Shown: positions 27,412 through 37,134 of the stretch, piece after piece | Layout: each line of letters opens with the position of its first letter | Numbering within the stretch: position 1 is the stretch's first letter | NCBI GenBank assembly: GCA_047638975.1 | Contig: JBLINB010000004.1 | Span: 4,669-68,668 of the forward strand | Reading direction: 5' to 3' | Length of the DNA: 64,000 bases | From: JAPKEZ01 sp047638975 | GTDB lineage: Bacteria > Planctomycetota > UBA1135 | Translations under genes and position numbers: made by a program | Notes under the pieces: generated by a model | Seen by the model: only the letters and a program-made list of their open reading frames with translations | Told to the model about the DNA's origin: nothing | The model's database searches: none

Positions 27412-28440
27412 TTATGGTTTTCTTTGACCGATTTCTTCTAGGTAATCGCAAGCAATTTGCTGGCCATTGCTTGTATATGAGGCCATCAATGCCTCACGCA
27501 TCGCAGCACGCTCAGACGGGTTCGCTAAAATTTCAAATAGTTGATACTGACTTGCTTGGCTGCCGTCAAATATTCGGACTCCGGGAGACAACTGCTCGGC
27601 ATTTAACTGCTGTTGACGATCTTTATGCATATACGGCATGACCATCGTCGGCAAATGGTGCGTCCAAACTTCGGCAAGGGTCGAAGCTCCACCGCGACTT
27701 AGCATAAAATCTGCACAGGCATAAGCGCTACCCATATCAGAACAATGTTCAAGCACTACGCCGTTGATACCACAAGCATCGACAGCTTCTTGAACGGCCT
27801 GTTTTTTACTCGCACCCGTCAAACACAACAACTGCCATTCTGCGGCATGCAATTGCGGCAGCATGCTCGCAACGTGTTGATTCAAGCTAGCTGCACCTTG
27901 CGAGCCACCCATTGTTAGCAGCACTGGACGCTGCATGTCAAAGCCAAACTTTTGGCAAGCCTGTTCGCGAGATGGCAAGGCGATTGACTTGCGCGATATG
28001 GGGCCGACCACGGTTGCACGCGGCAACTCTAGCGCGGTCTTTTCAAACATCACTAACACCCGTTCGGCAAAACGACTGACTAACTTTACTGATTTACCAG
28101 CGACGACATTGCCTTCTAGACAAACAATAGGACGTCGCGGAGAAGCTAATGCCGTTGCACCACCATAGCCGCCAAGGCTTACTAATACCTGTGGATCGAA
28201 TTCGCGACAGTATCGACGCACTGCCCCAAAGGCCTTCACTACTGCCAAAGGTCGCGGTAAACGCGAGCCGTCAATTGCTAAGCTACGGTGCGGGATTTCA
28301 TCGCCAATATAATTCGCTTCGACTTTACGTCCGCTTAACCAAAACTCTACTTGATGTCCACGCGCCAACAATTCTTCGGCAATGCCAATTGCTGGGGTTA
28401 GATGACCTCCGGTTCCTCCGCCTATAAAAGCAACGCGCAT
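27412..28440 (-). CDS. murG: UDP-GlcNAc:lipid I transferase
   Basis: MurG makes lipid II from lipid I on the inner membrane face. The product is 342 residues, GT-B fold. Visible: GGGTGGHLTPAIGIAEEL at the N-terminus, SLGGYGGATALASPRRPIVCLEGNVVAGKSVKLVSRFA, TMGGSQGAASLN and FMLSRGGASTLAEVWTHHLPTMVMPY for UDP-GlcNAc binding. The usual HEQN reads LEGN here. Its ATG overlaps the stop of the LysM gene by one base. Confidence 0.95.
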   Translation of the reverse strand: MRVAFIGGGTGGHLTPAIGIAEELLARGHQVEFWLSGRKVEANYIGDEIPHRSLAIDGSRLPRPLAVVKAFGAVRRYCREFDPQVLVSLGGYGGATALASPRRPIVCLEGNVVAGKSVKLVSRFAERVLVMFEKTALELPRATVVGPISRKSIALPSREQACQKFGFDMQRPVLLTMGGSQGAASLNQHVASMLPQLHAAEWQLLCLTGASKKQAVQEAVDACGINGVVLEHCSDMGSAYACADFMLSRGGASTLAEVWTHHLPTMVMPYMHKDRQQQLNAEQLSPGVRIFDGSQASQYQLFEILANPSERAAMREALMASYTSNGQQIACDYLEEIGQRKP

Positions 28441-29060
28441 TACTGAGGCGGAATGATGAGCGATTGCCCCACGCGAATGCTGTTGGCATCCTTTAAATTA
28501 TTTGCCTTTATGATCAAGTCCACTTTCTTGCTCGTGCCATAGAAGCGGTCTGAGATAACACCAAGGACATCTCCGGATTGCACGACATAAGTTTGCGCAT
28601 CTGTTTTGACAGGCACCTCTTGCAATCTTATTTGCAACTGCATGCCAATCGTTATCGCACGTTCGTTAGTGATGTTATTCCAGTCCATAATATCACGGTA
28701 ACGGTTTGAGTCGCCAAGTTCGCGTTTCGCTATCGCTCCGAGAGTATCTCCTTGACGCACTACCACAATGCGCAAGTCGTCAGAGAAGGGTTCAGGTGTC
28801 GGCATTGGTGGATCGATTCCGACGGGCCGCGGTACAGGGTCAGACCCAGTGCCTGGTGTAAAATCAGATGGAGTAATGTACTGTACACGTTGCGATTTAG
28901 GCAATAAGCGCACGGAGTCCAAGTCGGTAGGCTGAATAATCACTGAGGCTGGCTCTGCATCGGCAGGATTAGCCTGGTCAGAACCAAAATATAAACCTAG
29001 AAGTGCAATTACAAATAGAGCAACAAACCCGAGGACTGCGTTTTTTGTGAAGTTATTCAT
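28440..29060 (-). CDS. Membrane-anchored double-LysM protein inside the dcw cluster
   Basis: The product is 206 residues. An N-terminal anchor (NAVLGFVALFVIALLGLYFG) precedes a Pro-rich linker (SDPVPRPVGIDPPMPTPEP) and two LysM domains: about 98-147 (VVVRQGDTLGAIAKRELGDSNRYRDI and LQIRL) and about 157-205 (YVVQSGDVLGVISDRFYGTSKKV and LIIPP). LysM binds GlcNAc-containing glycans. It overlaps ftsW by 4 bp and murG by 1 bp, so it is an integral operon member. A peptidoglycan-anchoring or sensing role in division is inferred from location. Confidence 0.88.
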   Translation of the reverse strand: MNNFTKNAVLGFVALFVIALLGLYFGSDQANPADAEPASVIIQPTDLDSVRLLPKSQRVQYITPSDFTPGTGSDPVPRPVGIDPPMPTPEPFSDDLRIVVVRQGDTLGAIAKRELGDSNRYRDIMDWNNITNERAITIGMQLQIRLQEVPVKTDAQTYVVQSGDVLGVISDRFYGTSKKVDLIIKANNLKDANSIRVGQSLIIPPQ

Positions 29061-30151
29061 TGAAGACCAAATGTTGAAGTTTTATGGCGCATATTAGTAC
29101 GCGTAGCATTAATAGCAATGCCTAGCAATAGCGACAGCGCTATCAAGGATGAACCGCCGCGGCTAACGAAAGGTAGCGGCAGGCCTTTCACTGGCAAGGC
29201 ACCTACTACCATTGCCATGTTGTAAGCCGCCTGAAAAGAGATTACTACGGTAGTTGCTCCCATTAATAATATACCGTAACGATGGCTTGATTGCCGAGCC
29301 ACGCGCAACCCTAAAAAAGTAAATGCCATGAACAGCGCCCAGACTAGCAGCGTACCCACCATACCCCATTCTTCAGCAATTAATGCAAGCACAAAGTCGG
29401 TAGTGCTCTCGGGGATATATCCAAATTTAAGCACACCATTACCAGGGCCGGCACCAAACCAGCCGCCGTGACGAAAGGCGTCGTGAGCATGTAACACTTG
29501 TTCTGGGACGCCCCCTGACCAACTGTCGAGACGTGCGGAAAAGTGCGGGAAGATGAATAGGATTAATGCCCCTATCAAAAGCAGTACCGGCACAGAAAAC
29601 AGCAACACTCGCGCAGGTAAGCCCGCGAACAACATCACTGAGCCAGACACTACCAGCAAAATAGCTACCGATCCGACATCGGGTTGAAAAAGTACCGGTA
29701 TCATCAATAACATAAAAACACCGAGCATTTTAAGAATAGGTTTTACCGACTTAACCCGCAATGGGTCTTTCGCTATCCATGATGAAAGCAAAATAGGCCA
29801 CAAAACTTGCAAGAACAATGATGGTTGCAAAGACAACGGCCCCACTTTAATCCAGCGAGTGGCTGCATTAGCGGTGTAGCCAATGCCGGTAAAGAGCATC
29901 GAACTTAGCAGTAGCCATAAAGCAATACTGACGTGCAAACTGTAGTTTCTAACAGTATTGGGGTCGAGCTTCATTCCGACTGCAAAGGCGCAAGCAGCCA
30001 CAGCTAAAAAAGAGCCGTGACGCATCAACACCGACCCTGACTCTCCGGGAGGAGCTGCCGACACCGCCACCAATAACCCCATTGCCGCTAGTGCCGCCAC
30101 GCATCCTAAAAAAAGGATGGTTGCTGGACGGAATTTAGAGGCACTTGTCAT
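29057..30151 (-). CDS. ftsW: SEDS peptidoglycan polymerase FtsW
   Basis: The product is 364 residues with about ten membrane segments. SEDS proteins polymerise lipid II together with a class B PBP. Visible: RWIKVGPLSLQPSLFLQVLWPILL, FQPDVGSVAILLVVSG, GPGNGVLKFGYIPESTTDFVLALIAEEWGMVGTL with the conserved catalytic-region residues, and LPLPFVSRGGSSLIALSLLLGI. RodA is the alternative, but the place between mraY and murG and beside an FtsI-type PBP supports FtsW. How it works without an adjacent ftsZ is an open question. Confidence 0.93.
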   Translation of the reverse strand: MTSASKFRPATILFLGCVAALAAMGLLVAVSAAPPGESGSVLMRHGSFLAVAACAFAVGMKLDPNTVRNYSLHVSIALWLLLSSMLFTGIGYTANAATRWIKVGPLSLQPSLFLQVLWPILLSSWIAKDPLRVKSVKPILKMLGVFMLLMIPVLFQPDVGSVAILLVVSGSVMLFAGLPARVLLFSVPVLLLIGALILFIFPHFSARLDSWSGGVPEQVLHAHDAFRHGGWFGAGPGNGVLKFGYIPESTTDFVLALIAEEWGMVGTLLVWALFMAFTFLGLRVARQSSHRYGILLMGATTVVISFQAAYNMAMVVGALPVKGLPLPFVSRGGSSLIALSLLLGIAINATRTNMRHKTSTFGLQ

Positions 30152-30156
30152 TGGTT

Positions 30157-31293
30157 TTAACGCAATTTAATGAGCAGCAATCCTAAGCTAGCGAACAACG
30201 CTGACATCACCCAGAAGCGCAAGACGATTCGCGATTCTGGCATTTTCTCTAACTGCCAAATATGATGTATGGGCGCAATTTTGAACAATCGTTTCTTAGA
30301 TATTTTATACCAGCCAATCTGGAGAAAGCTACTCGCGAATTCGACGGTAAAGACACCTGCGATTAAAACTAGAAGCACTTCTTGCTTCGACACTAATGCG
30401 AAATAAGCCATTGCGGCCCCTAAAGGTAATGACCCACTATCTCCCATGAATATTAATGCTGGGCTAGCGTTGAACCATAAAAAGCCTAGACTGGCGCCAA
30501 GGGTTGCAGCTACCAAGACAGTCACTTCGCCAGCACCTGGTATAAAAGGCAAATGTAGATATGCGGCGTAGCCCTCATGGCCTACGAAGTAAGTGCTTAA
30601 GCCTAGAGCTGCTAGCACTGGTACCGCAGAGCCTACGGCAAGGCCATCAAGTCCGTCGGTAATGTTGGCCGCATGGCTAAACCCCAGTATGCACAACATC
30701 TGCACGGAAAAGAAAATAGCCGCTAGCACATATATATTCAAGCCGGGTCCAATAACCCAGTCTTTAAAAACTGGCAAAAATATATGACGCAATTGCGGAT
30801 AACTGCTCGTCTCACTTCCGAGTTGCCATAGCAGGCCAACGACTAAGGCCACCAACAACATGGTGGACAGCATCTTGCTGGTACGCGACAAGCCATCACG
30901 AGGATCATCATCGCATGCTTTTATTTGATCATCAAAGAAACCGATGGTCCCCATGCCGACCATTAAGACCATACCGATTAAAACCAGTGGCTCGTCAATG
31001 CGTCCGAAGAACATGGTGCTAATCAAAACGGCAGCTAGCCAAAAAACACCGCCCATTGTTGGCGTGCCAGCCTTGTTGGCCGCGCGGTATGCATCACCGA
31101 CTGCTTTACTATCCGATTCATCTGCGCGCTCAACAACTGCTGACTCGCGCAAGCGCGCTATCAATGGATTACCAATTAGGATTGCTATTACAAACGAAAA
31201 TATGAATGCCATTCCAGCACGCACACCGATGTAATTGAAGGCGGCGAAAGGTCCGAAAGCTTCGGACAAATAAGGTGTTAGCCAGTGAATCAT
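30157..31293 (-). CDS. mraY: Phospho-MurNAc-pentapeptide translocase
   Basis: MraY forms lipid I on undecaprenyl phosphate. The product is 378 residues with about ten membrane segments. Visible: GTPTMGGVFWLA, GFFDDQIK, SHAANITDGLDGLAVGSAVPVLAAL with catalytic Asp residues, NASPALIFMGDSGSLPLGAAMAY, and the His-rich APIHHIWQLEKMPESRIVLRFW. Its ATG overlaps the murF stop by ATGA. Confidence 0.96.
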   Translation of the reverse strand: MIHWLTPYLSEAFGPFAAFNYIGVRAGMAFIFSFVIAILIGNPLIARLRESAVVERADESDSKAVGDAYRAANKAGTPTMGGVFWLAAVLISTMFFGRIDEPLVLIGMVLMVGMGTIGFFDDQIKACDDDPRDGLSRTSKMLSTMLLVALVVGLLWQLGSETSSYPQLRHIFLPVFKDWVIGPGLNIYVLAAIFFSVQMLCILGFSHAANITDGLDGLAVGSAVPVLAALGLSTYFVGHEGYAAYLHLPFIPGAGEVTVLVAATLGASLGFLWFNASPALIFMGDSGSLPLGAAMAYFALVSKQEVLLVLIAGVFTVEFASSFLQIGWYKISKKRLFKIAPIHHIWQLEKMPESRIVLRFWVMSALFASLGLLLIKLR

Positions 31294-32654
31294 GTGATGG
31301 GGTTACAAGAAAGTTTTTTGAAATCGACTAAAATATTCTCTAGTTGTTCACCGCGTGAAGCTTTAAGCAAGACCAAATCACCCGCCTTGCAAGCCGTTTC
31401 TAGATATTGCGCTGCTGCTTGGCAATCAGCAACGCAATGAGTCTCAACTGTCGACGGCGCAGACTTGGCGATCTCTGTCGCCAAGTCGCCTATACAGACA
31501 ACGCTATCGATCTTTAGCCCTTCTAGCGAAGAGCCCATGTCTGCATGCAATTGTTGCTCTCGCACGCCCAGTTCGAGCATAGAGCCCAGCACGGCAATGC
31601 GTCTGCCCGTGCAAGGCAATTCGGTCAAAGCACGTAAAGCGGCGAGCATAGAAAGTGGATTAGCGTTGTATGCGTCATCAATAAAGGCTATGCCTGCAAC
31701 ACACGAGCGCTGCATGCGCCCTTTTGGCTTTTGTAATTGCGGCAAAACTTCCTGGATATGTTGTTTAGAAACTTTACAGCTAATCGCGATCTCAGTCATT
31801 AGCATTGCGGTTCGCAATTCATATTCTGCGATACAAGCTACCTGCAACGCGCCTAATAGTGGATGCTCGACTAAGTACTTCTCGCCATCAAAAGTGTAGC
31901 TATAACTAGCGTGGTCATATACCTGAACATCTGCCGCCCAATCTTGCTGCTGTATGTCAATTAAAGATTTGCAATGTTCATCCAACCACACCTTACCGGA
32001 TTCAGGAACTGCTTGTAATAATTTATTCTTTTCGTAAGCAATCGTTTGGACGTCATCAAGTCCTTCGAGGTGAGCGGCGCCGATTGCGATAAGGGCTGCT
32101 AAGTCAGGTTTGACAATATCTAGCAGATATTGCATTTCGTGCGGCTTGTTAATGCCATATTCGAGCACTATAAAATCAGCGTGGCGTGGCGCCCCCAACA
32201 TTGCCAAAGGCAAACCAATTTCTGAATTATAAGACTTAGGTGCAGCGTAAGCGAAGTACGGGCTAGCGTCTAGCAACTGCAGCAAAAAATCTTTTGCTGT
32301 TGTTTTACCGACAGAGCCGGTAATGCCAATAATAGTGCCTTTGCAACGTGCGCGATGACAATTAGCTAACTTGCCAAGAGCCTTCAAGCAATCCGCAACC
32401 ACCAACACCGGCACGTCTAGCTTCGCAGCGGGTTCGCGTTCAACGATCAGCAACTGCGCACCATTTGCTATAGCTTTATCTAAAAAGTCATGTCCGTCAG
32501 TGTTGGCGCCAGGCAACGCAACAAAGACGCTACCTGCTGTGACTTGCCGCGAATCAATTTCGAAGCCAGTGATTTCTTGGTCAGCTAAACCGCTTGGCAA
32601 TGTAACGTCAACACCAGCATCCGCATATATTTGCTGTAGACTTATGCCAGGCAT
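31290..32654 (-). CDS. murF: UDP-MurNAc-tripeptide--D-Ala-D-Ala ligase
   Basis: The product is 454 residues. Visible: N-domain EITGFEIDSRQVTAGSVFVALPGANTDGHDF, ATP loop GITGSVGKTTAKDFLLQLL, YNSEIGLPLAMLG, VLEYGINKPHEM, and C-domain FIDDAYNANPLSMLAALRAL followed by RIAVLGSMLELG. It overlaps murE upstream by 13 bp and mraY downstream by 4 bp. The D-Ala-D-Ala ligase that supplies its substrate is not in the window. Confidence 0.95.
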   Translation of the reverse strand: MPGISLQQIYADAGVDVTLPSGLADQEITGFEIDSRQVTAGSVFVALPGANTDGHDFLDKAIANGAQLLIVEREPAAKLDVPVLVVADCLKALGKLANCHRARCKGTIIGITGSVGKTTAKDFLLQLLDASPYFAYAAPKSYNSEIGLPLAMLGAPRHADFIVLEYGINKPHEMQYLLDIVKPDLAALIAIGAAHLEGLDDVQTIAYEKNKLLQAVPESGKVWLDEHCKSLIDIQQQDWAADVQVYDHASYSYTFDGEKYLVEHPLLGALQVACIAEYELRTAMLMTEIAISCKVSKQHIQEVLPQLQKPKGRMQRSCVAGIAFIDDAYNANPLSMLAALRALTELPCTGRRIAVLGSMLELGVREQQLHADMGSSLEGLKIDSVVCIGDLATEIAKSAPSTVETHCVADCQAAAQYLETACKAGDLVLLKASRGEQLENILVDFKKLSCNPIT

Positions 32655-34120
32655 TGCACCGCCTCTATTATTTGCAACCTATCGTCAAAAAAGTTTCGGA
32701 CACCATCAATCTCTTGATAGGTCTCATGCCCTTTACCGGCGATAACTAAGACGTCATTATCTTTAAGAGATTCTACAGCGGAACGGATCGCAGCTGCACG
32801 TTCAACGATGCAGTGAAATTCTATTTGCTCTTGGTCAACGCCAAGTTTGACTTGTTCGACAATCGCTGACGCCGATTCGGTACGCGGATTATCAGAAGTC
32901 AGTACACACCAATCGGCATGCTCACTTACGGCTGCACCCATTAGCGCACGCTTTGATGGATCACGATCTCCGCCAGCTCCGAATACTACTTTAAGTTGCG
33001 CATCTGGGTAGCTAACGCGCAAAGCCACCAACACTTTTTCAATAGCATCTGGAGTGTGCGCGTAATCAACGAAAGCACGTCCGCGATGTACGGATACCTG
33101 TTGCATGCGACCGTCGGCAGAATCTTGCACCGACAATGATTGACAAACAGCTTCTAAAGCTAGCCCTTTGGACAATAGCATCAGTGCTGCCAAAAATAGA
33201 TTCTCACCATTAAAATAACCACACAACTCGCTGTCAATAACGCCCATGCCATCATCCCATTCGAATGCGACGCGCACGCCACGGTCGGTAGTCTCTATAT
33301 TGCAGAAATAGTCTGCATTCGAATCGTGACTAGACCAGCTATGCACTTGCGCCAACGCAGCGCTAGACAACTCAAGCAATGCTTTATCGTAAGGAATAAA
33401 AGCAACTGCTGTTGCTGGCAACTGATTTACAAGTTGCATTTTTGCATGCGCATAATTTTCTAAGGTATGATGATAATCTAAGTGCTCTTGACTTAAATTC
33501 GTAAAACCTACGCAGTCGAAATCGATCGCCGCCACCCGCTGCTGCACAATGCCATGCGAACTGGCTTCAATGATTAACGCTTCACAACCATCTGCAACTA
33601 GCGAAGCCATCCAGCTTTGAATGATATCGGCGCTCGGAGTGGTATTAAGATTAGGAAGGACAACGTCATTGCTTATCAAACCCAAGGTGCCGCAAGATGC
33701 CGACGCCATCTTCAAGTGTTGCATAGCGCCGCGCAACAGGTGCGCAATGGTCGTCTTACCATTGGTGCCGGTAATAGCCGCACACCACATTTTAGAGCTC
33801 GGCTGCCCTGCCAGAATATCGGCGCAATGCGCTGCCACTAACGGCGCATCAGCAGCAATAACTAGTTGCGGGAAATCTAACTGCGGCTGATGCGCCTTTA
33901 GCAATAACATGCTCGCACCCGCGTCGATTGCCGCTTGCAAAAAATCGTTACCCTGCTGCTGACTGCCATCAAGCGCACAAAACAAATCACCTTTGCTCAC
34001 GCGCCGCGAATCGAAACAAGCTTGTGCAATCTCAAGCTCCAATAGCTGAGGCTGTGCAGGCCATATATTGAGCGAGAATTTACGCTGTCTAAGTTGGCTG
34101 AGGAGGTCGGCGGCAAGCAT
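32642..34120 (-). CDS. murE: UDP-MurNAc-L-Ala-D-Glu--meso-diaminopimelate ligase
   Basis: The product is 492 residues. Visible: CFDSRRVSKGDLFCALDGSQQQGNDF, ATP loop AITGTNGKTTIAHLLRGAM, NTTPSADIIQ, IEASSHGIVQQR, TNLSQEHLDYH, FVDYAHTPDAIEKVL and VFGAGGDRDPSKR. The specificity motif reads TSDNPRTES; DNPR is the mark of meso-diaminopimelate enzymes, as opposed to lysine-adding ones. The cell wall is therefore predicted to contain mDAP. It begins 2 bp after ftsI. Confidence 0.96.
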   Translation of the reverse strand: MLAADLLSQLRQRKFSLNIWPAQPQLLELEIAQACFDSRRVSKGDLFCALDGSQQQGNDFLQAAIDAGASMLLLKAHQPQLDFPQLVIAADAPLVAAHCADILAGQPSSKMWCAAITGTNGKTTIAHLLRGAMQHLKMASASCGTLGLISNDVVLPNLNTTPSADIIQSWMASLVADGCEALIIEASSHGIVQQRVAAIDFDCVGFTNLSQEHLDYHHTLENYAHAKMQLVNQLPATAVAFIPYDKALLELSSAALAQVHSWSSHDSNADYFCNIETTDRGVRVAFEWDDGMGVIDSELCGYFNGENLFLAALMLLSKGLALEAVCQSLSVQDSADGRMQQVSVHRGRAFVDYAHTPDAIEKVLVALRVSYPDAQLKVVFGAGGDRDPSKRALMGAAVSEHADWCVLTSDNPRTESASAIVEQVKLGVDQEQIEFHCIVERAAAIRSAVESLKDNDVLVIAGKGHETYQEIDGVRNFFDDRLQIIEAVQCLA

Positions 34121-34122
34121 CT

Positions 34123-35961
34123 TTAATGCTCAAGATTAGCCTTACTCTCACCCGATTCCAAGCCTGAAGATGGTAATGTTCCGCGCGACTCTAATGCGTA
34201 ATGCAGAATGTTTGCTGCAGCTGGTCCACAGACTTGTGAGCCGTAATAATGCTGCTTAGTTCCGTGTGTGCCGAAGGCTACGACCAGGACTAAAACATCC
34301 GGTTTTTCGAGTGGTCCGTATGCTACAAATAGCGAAGTGTATTTCCCCTTGGCAGGGCCCGCTCGATGCTCAGATGTGCCCGATTTACCACAGTAATTAA
34401 AGTCATCACGGTGTGGTAACCACTTGCGATTGCTGTACATAACCATCTCGTGCATGGCATCACGCACTAGCTTAGCCGAATTGGCACTTAGTACTTCTGC
34501 GACTACCTCGGGGAGCTGATTATAGTTTAGATTGGGGCGCATCAACTTGCCGCCATTAGCTATGGACGCCAACGCGATGGCATGATCAATGACGGGCACT
34601 TCTATTTCGCGACCGAACGACAATGATGGGATTGTAAAGACCATTCCATCCGGACCTTTCTTACGCATGAAGCTTTCACGCTTTGGGTAGACACCATTCT
34701 GAAAGATTAATCCGGAACCCGGCAGAGCATCAGCTTTTGCATCGTATCCAAAGTGCGGCAAAAATTCGGCCATCTTTTCACGACCAAGTTCACGCCCAAT
34801 CTGCGACATCACAATATTTGATGAGTGAACCACCGCCGCTGAAAAGTTCATATCTTCATTGTGCGAGTTTGACGAGTTGTGAATCACTCTGCCTGGCAAG
34901 CGGTAAGCCCCGCCCTTGTTGCTAAATATTTGCTGCGGTTGAATGGCATTATTCTCTAAAGCCCAGGCCGCAACCAACGGCTTCAATGTTGAACCAGGGC
35001 TAATGCGCCAACGCCCGGGAAAAGTCCATCCTAAATACTCTGATTTGCCCGTTTCCGCATCGACTACGGACTGCATACTTTCCAATGGCTGGTTCGGATT
35101 ATAATCCGGAAGACCTTGTGCACTCAATATCGCGCCCGTATTTACGTCAAGAACAATAGCGACACAGTGCATGGGATCATGTTCATCCATTATGCTTCGC
35201 AACTGCTCATGCGCATAGCCAGAAATTCCGAGATCAAGCGTAGTGCGAATGGAAGAGCCTGGCAACTGATTCATCTTAGCCAATGCCGGGTTCGCGCCAT
35301 GATCACTTCCGACTCGAATAGCATAACTTGCACCATCCGTGCCAAACAGGTGCTCCTCAAAGCCGACCTCCAATCCTGAGCTGCCATGGCGCTCGTCACG
35401 ACCCGCCTCTTCGTTGTATTCTGTACGCAGCAAGCCAGTCAAATGACTTAAAACAGGGCCATTGGGGTAAATCCGCTTAAAGGTTTGCACTAAACTCAAG
35501 CCACTATACGGCAGCGCTTTCAAGGAGCGTGAAATTCTTTCGCGCTCAATAGGTGATAAGTTACTTAAAACTAATTGCCCCGCCGACTCGTTAATCATCA
35601 ATGATTCATATAATTCGTCAACTGTTAACTGCGTTGCCTGAGAAACTATTTCAAGACGCCTACGGATTTCTTCAACATCCCAAATTCCGTTCTTAAGATT
35701 ACTAATCACCGAACGGTCCTTTGGTAAATAATTAACCACTAAATCCCAGGTTCCGCGGTCTTCCGCCAAGACTAAACCTTGGCGGTCTAATATCTGACCA
35801 CGCTCGGCAGGAATAACACGTTTGCCGCGCACTAGGCTCAAACTTGTGTCATCGACCCCTTCGTCGACTAACTTAAAAAAGTTAAATACACTAAAAGAAT
35901 AAAATAAAGCCAAGATGGCGAATGGCCATAAGGGCTTAAAGACTACCTCTTGTTTAATCAC
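34123..35961 (-). CDS. ftsI: Class B penicillin-binding protein (FtsI/PBP2)
   Basis: The product is 612 residues. It has a single N-terminal membrane anchor (PLWPFAILALFYSFSVFNFF), a dimerisation domain starting RGKRVIPAERGQILDRQGLVLAED, and the transpeptidase domain with SxxK in SPGSTLKPLVAA, SxN in VVHSSNIVMSQIG and KSGTSEHRAGPAKGKYTSLFVAYGP as the KSG motif. No PASTA domains. It cross-links septal peptidoglycan and would partner FtsW. Place after the ftsL-like gene, which it overlaps by 4 bp, supports FtsI over a sporulation-type PBP. Confidence 0.94.
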   Translation of the reverse strand: MIKQEVVFKPLWPFAILALFYSFSVFNFFKLVDEGVDDTSLSLVRGKRVIPAERGQILDRQGLVLAEDRGTWDLVVNYLPKDRSVISNLKNGIWDVEEIRRRLEIVSQATQLTVDELYESLMINESAGQLVLSNLSPIERERISRSLKALPYSGLSLVQTFKRIYPNGPVLSHLTGLLRTEYNEEAGRDERHGSSGLEVGFEEHLFGTDGASYAIRVGSDHGANPALAKMNQLPGSSIRTTLDLGISGYAHEQLRSIMDEHDPMHCVAIVLDVNTGAILSAQGLPDYNPNQPLESMQSVVDAETGKSEYLGWTFPGRWRISPGSTLKPLVAAWALENNAIQPQQIFSNKGGAYRLPGRVIHNSSNSHNEDMNFSAAVVHSSNIVMSQIGRELGREKMAEFLPHFGYDAKADALPGSGLIFQNGVYPKRESFMRKKGPDGMVFTIPSLSFGREIEVPVIDHAIALASIANGGKLMRPNLNYNQLPEVVAEVLSANSAKLVRDAMHEMVMYSNRKWLPHRDDFNYCGKSGTSEHRAGPAKGKYTSLFVAYGPLEKPDVLVLVVAFGTHGTKQHYYGSQVCGPAAANILHYALESRGTLPSSGLESGESKANLEH

Positions 35962-36203
35962 GAGCGGTTATTATCAAGATCAGCATTATGCTGCTCTTCT
36001 ATCAGACGTTGAAGATTACTTGGCGAGGTTATTTGATTAAACAGACTGTCGTTATAGTCGACACGCTGTTCGCAACGCTCAACGCAGCGACGACTCACTT
36101 CAATCCGTCCGCGCGCGGCCATAGACTCATTTTCTAATCCTAAGCCGATTAGCATTTCAGTCAAGAGCGCCATTATCAAAAAGAAGGATGTCTCGCTCAT
36201 CAT
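35958..36203 (-). CDS. FtsL-like small bitopic protein
   Basis: The product is 81 residues. An N-terminal hydrophobic stretch (SFFLIMALLTEMLIGLGLENE) is followed by a charged, probably helical segment and ITSPSNLQRLIEEQHN, reminiscent of the C-terminal element of FtsL that follows its coiled coil. The position between rsmH and ftsI is where ftsL sits in most dcw clusters; overlaps of 1 bp with rsmH and 4 bp with ftsI show it belongs to the operon. Sequence alone would not identify it; the call rests on size, topology and place. Confidence 0.65.
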   Translation of the reverse strand: MMSETSFFLIMALLTEMLIGLGLENESMAARGRIEVSRRCVERCEQRVDYNDSLFNQITSPSNLQRLIEEQHNADLDNNRS

Positions 36204-37093
36204 TAAATGGTTTCACGCGAAAGCACTCGCAAGCGTGCACTACGTGAACGAGAGTTCGAGCGTACTTCTACAGCGCTAGGCAAAATGCCTTTCTTATACA
36301 CGTTGGCGAAGTCGACACTGCGCGCTTCGTTGCGGAAAGAGTTTTTAACCAGGCGATCTTCAAGAGAATGAAAACTAATTACTGCCAAGCGTCCACCATC
36401 TGCCAACAAACGTGGCGCGCACTCGAGCAACATAGAAGCTTCGTCTAGTTCGCGATTAACAGCGATCCGGATGGCTTGAAAGGTACGCGTGGCTGGGTGA
36501 AGCCCGCCCATGCCGCGACTCACCGTGCGCTCAACCAAGTCGGCAAGCTGGGTGGTACGTAGTAATTGGCCAAAGCGGCGCTGTGCGACTATGGCATGCG
36601 CAATCTTACGCGCGAAGCGCTCTTCGCCGTATTCGCGCAACCAATGCTCTATCTCATCTTCACTAGCCTCGGCAAGTAATGAGGCCGCCGACGCTTTCTG
36701 TGTCGTCGCATCCATACGCATATCAAGTGGCCCATCTTGCATGAAAGAGAAACCGCGATCACGATCTTCGATTTGATCGGACGAAACGCCCAAGTCAGCC
36801 AGAATGCCATCAACACGGCCCTTTGCGTGTTCATTTACAACAGACTCTATTGAAGAGAAAGGCGCATGAACATAAATCACTCGCTCGCCGTATTTTGCCA
36901 AGCGTTTTTTTGTACGCTCAATAGCTTGTGCATCACGGTCGATTCCGATGACTATGTTTTTCGGATTGGCTTCTAAGATTTTCTCAGTGTGACCACCGCC
37001 GCCAAGAGTTGCATCAACGAAAACCCCGCCACGCTCAGCGTGCAAGGCCTTAACGGATTCATTTAACAAGACTGGAAGATGGCGAGTTGACAT
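36203..37093 (-). CDS. rsmH: 16S rRNA m4C1402 methyltransferase
   Basis: The product is 296 residues from the ATG at 37093, chosen because STRHLPVLLNESVKAL is the usual family N-terminus. A GTG at 37138 overlapping the mraZ stop (GTGA), with a GGAG upstream, is a credible alternative. Visible: SAM loop FVDATLGGGGHTEKIL, GIDRDAQAIERTKKRLA, GILADLGVSSDQIEDRDRGFSFMQDGPLDMRMD, ATRTFQAIRIAVNRELD and VISFHSLEDRLVKNSFR. It lies directly after mraZ as in nearly all dcw clusters. Confidence 0.95.
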   Translation of the reverse strand: MSTRHLPVLLNESVKALHAERGGVFVDATLGGGGHTEKILEANPKNIVIGIDRDAQAIERTKKRLAKYGERVIYVHAPFSSIESVVNEHAKGRVDGILADLGVSSDQIEDRDRGFSFMQDGPLDMRMDATTQKASAASLLAEASEDEIEHWLREYGEERFARKIAHAIVAQRRFGQLLRTTQLADLVERTVSRGMGGLHPATRTFQAIRIAVNRELDEASMLLECAPRLLADGGRLAVISFHSLEDRLVKNSFRNEARSVDFANVYKKGILPSAVEVRSNSRSRSARLRVLSRETI

Positions 37094-37134
37094 TAATTCA
37101 CTTAGTGGTTTACGGTATTGACGGCATAAAAGGA

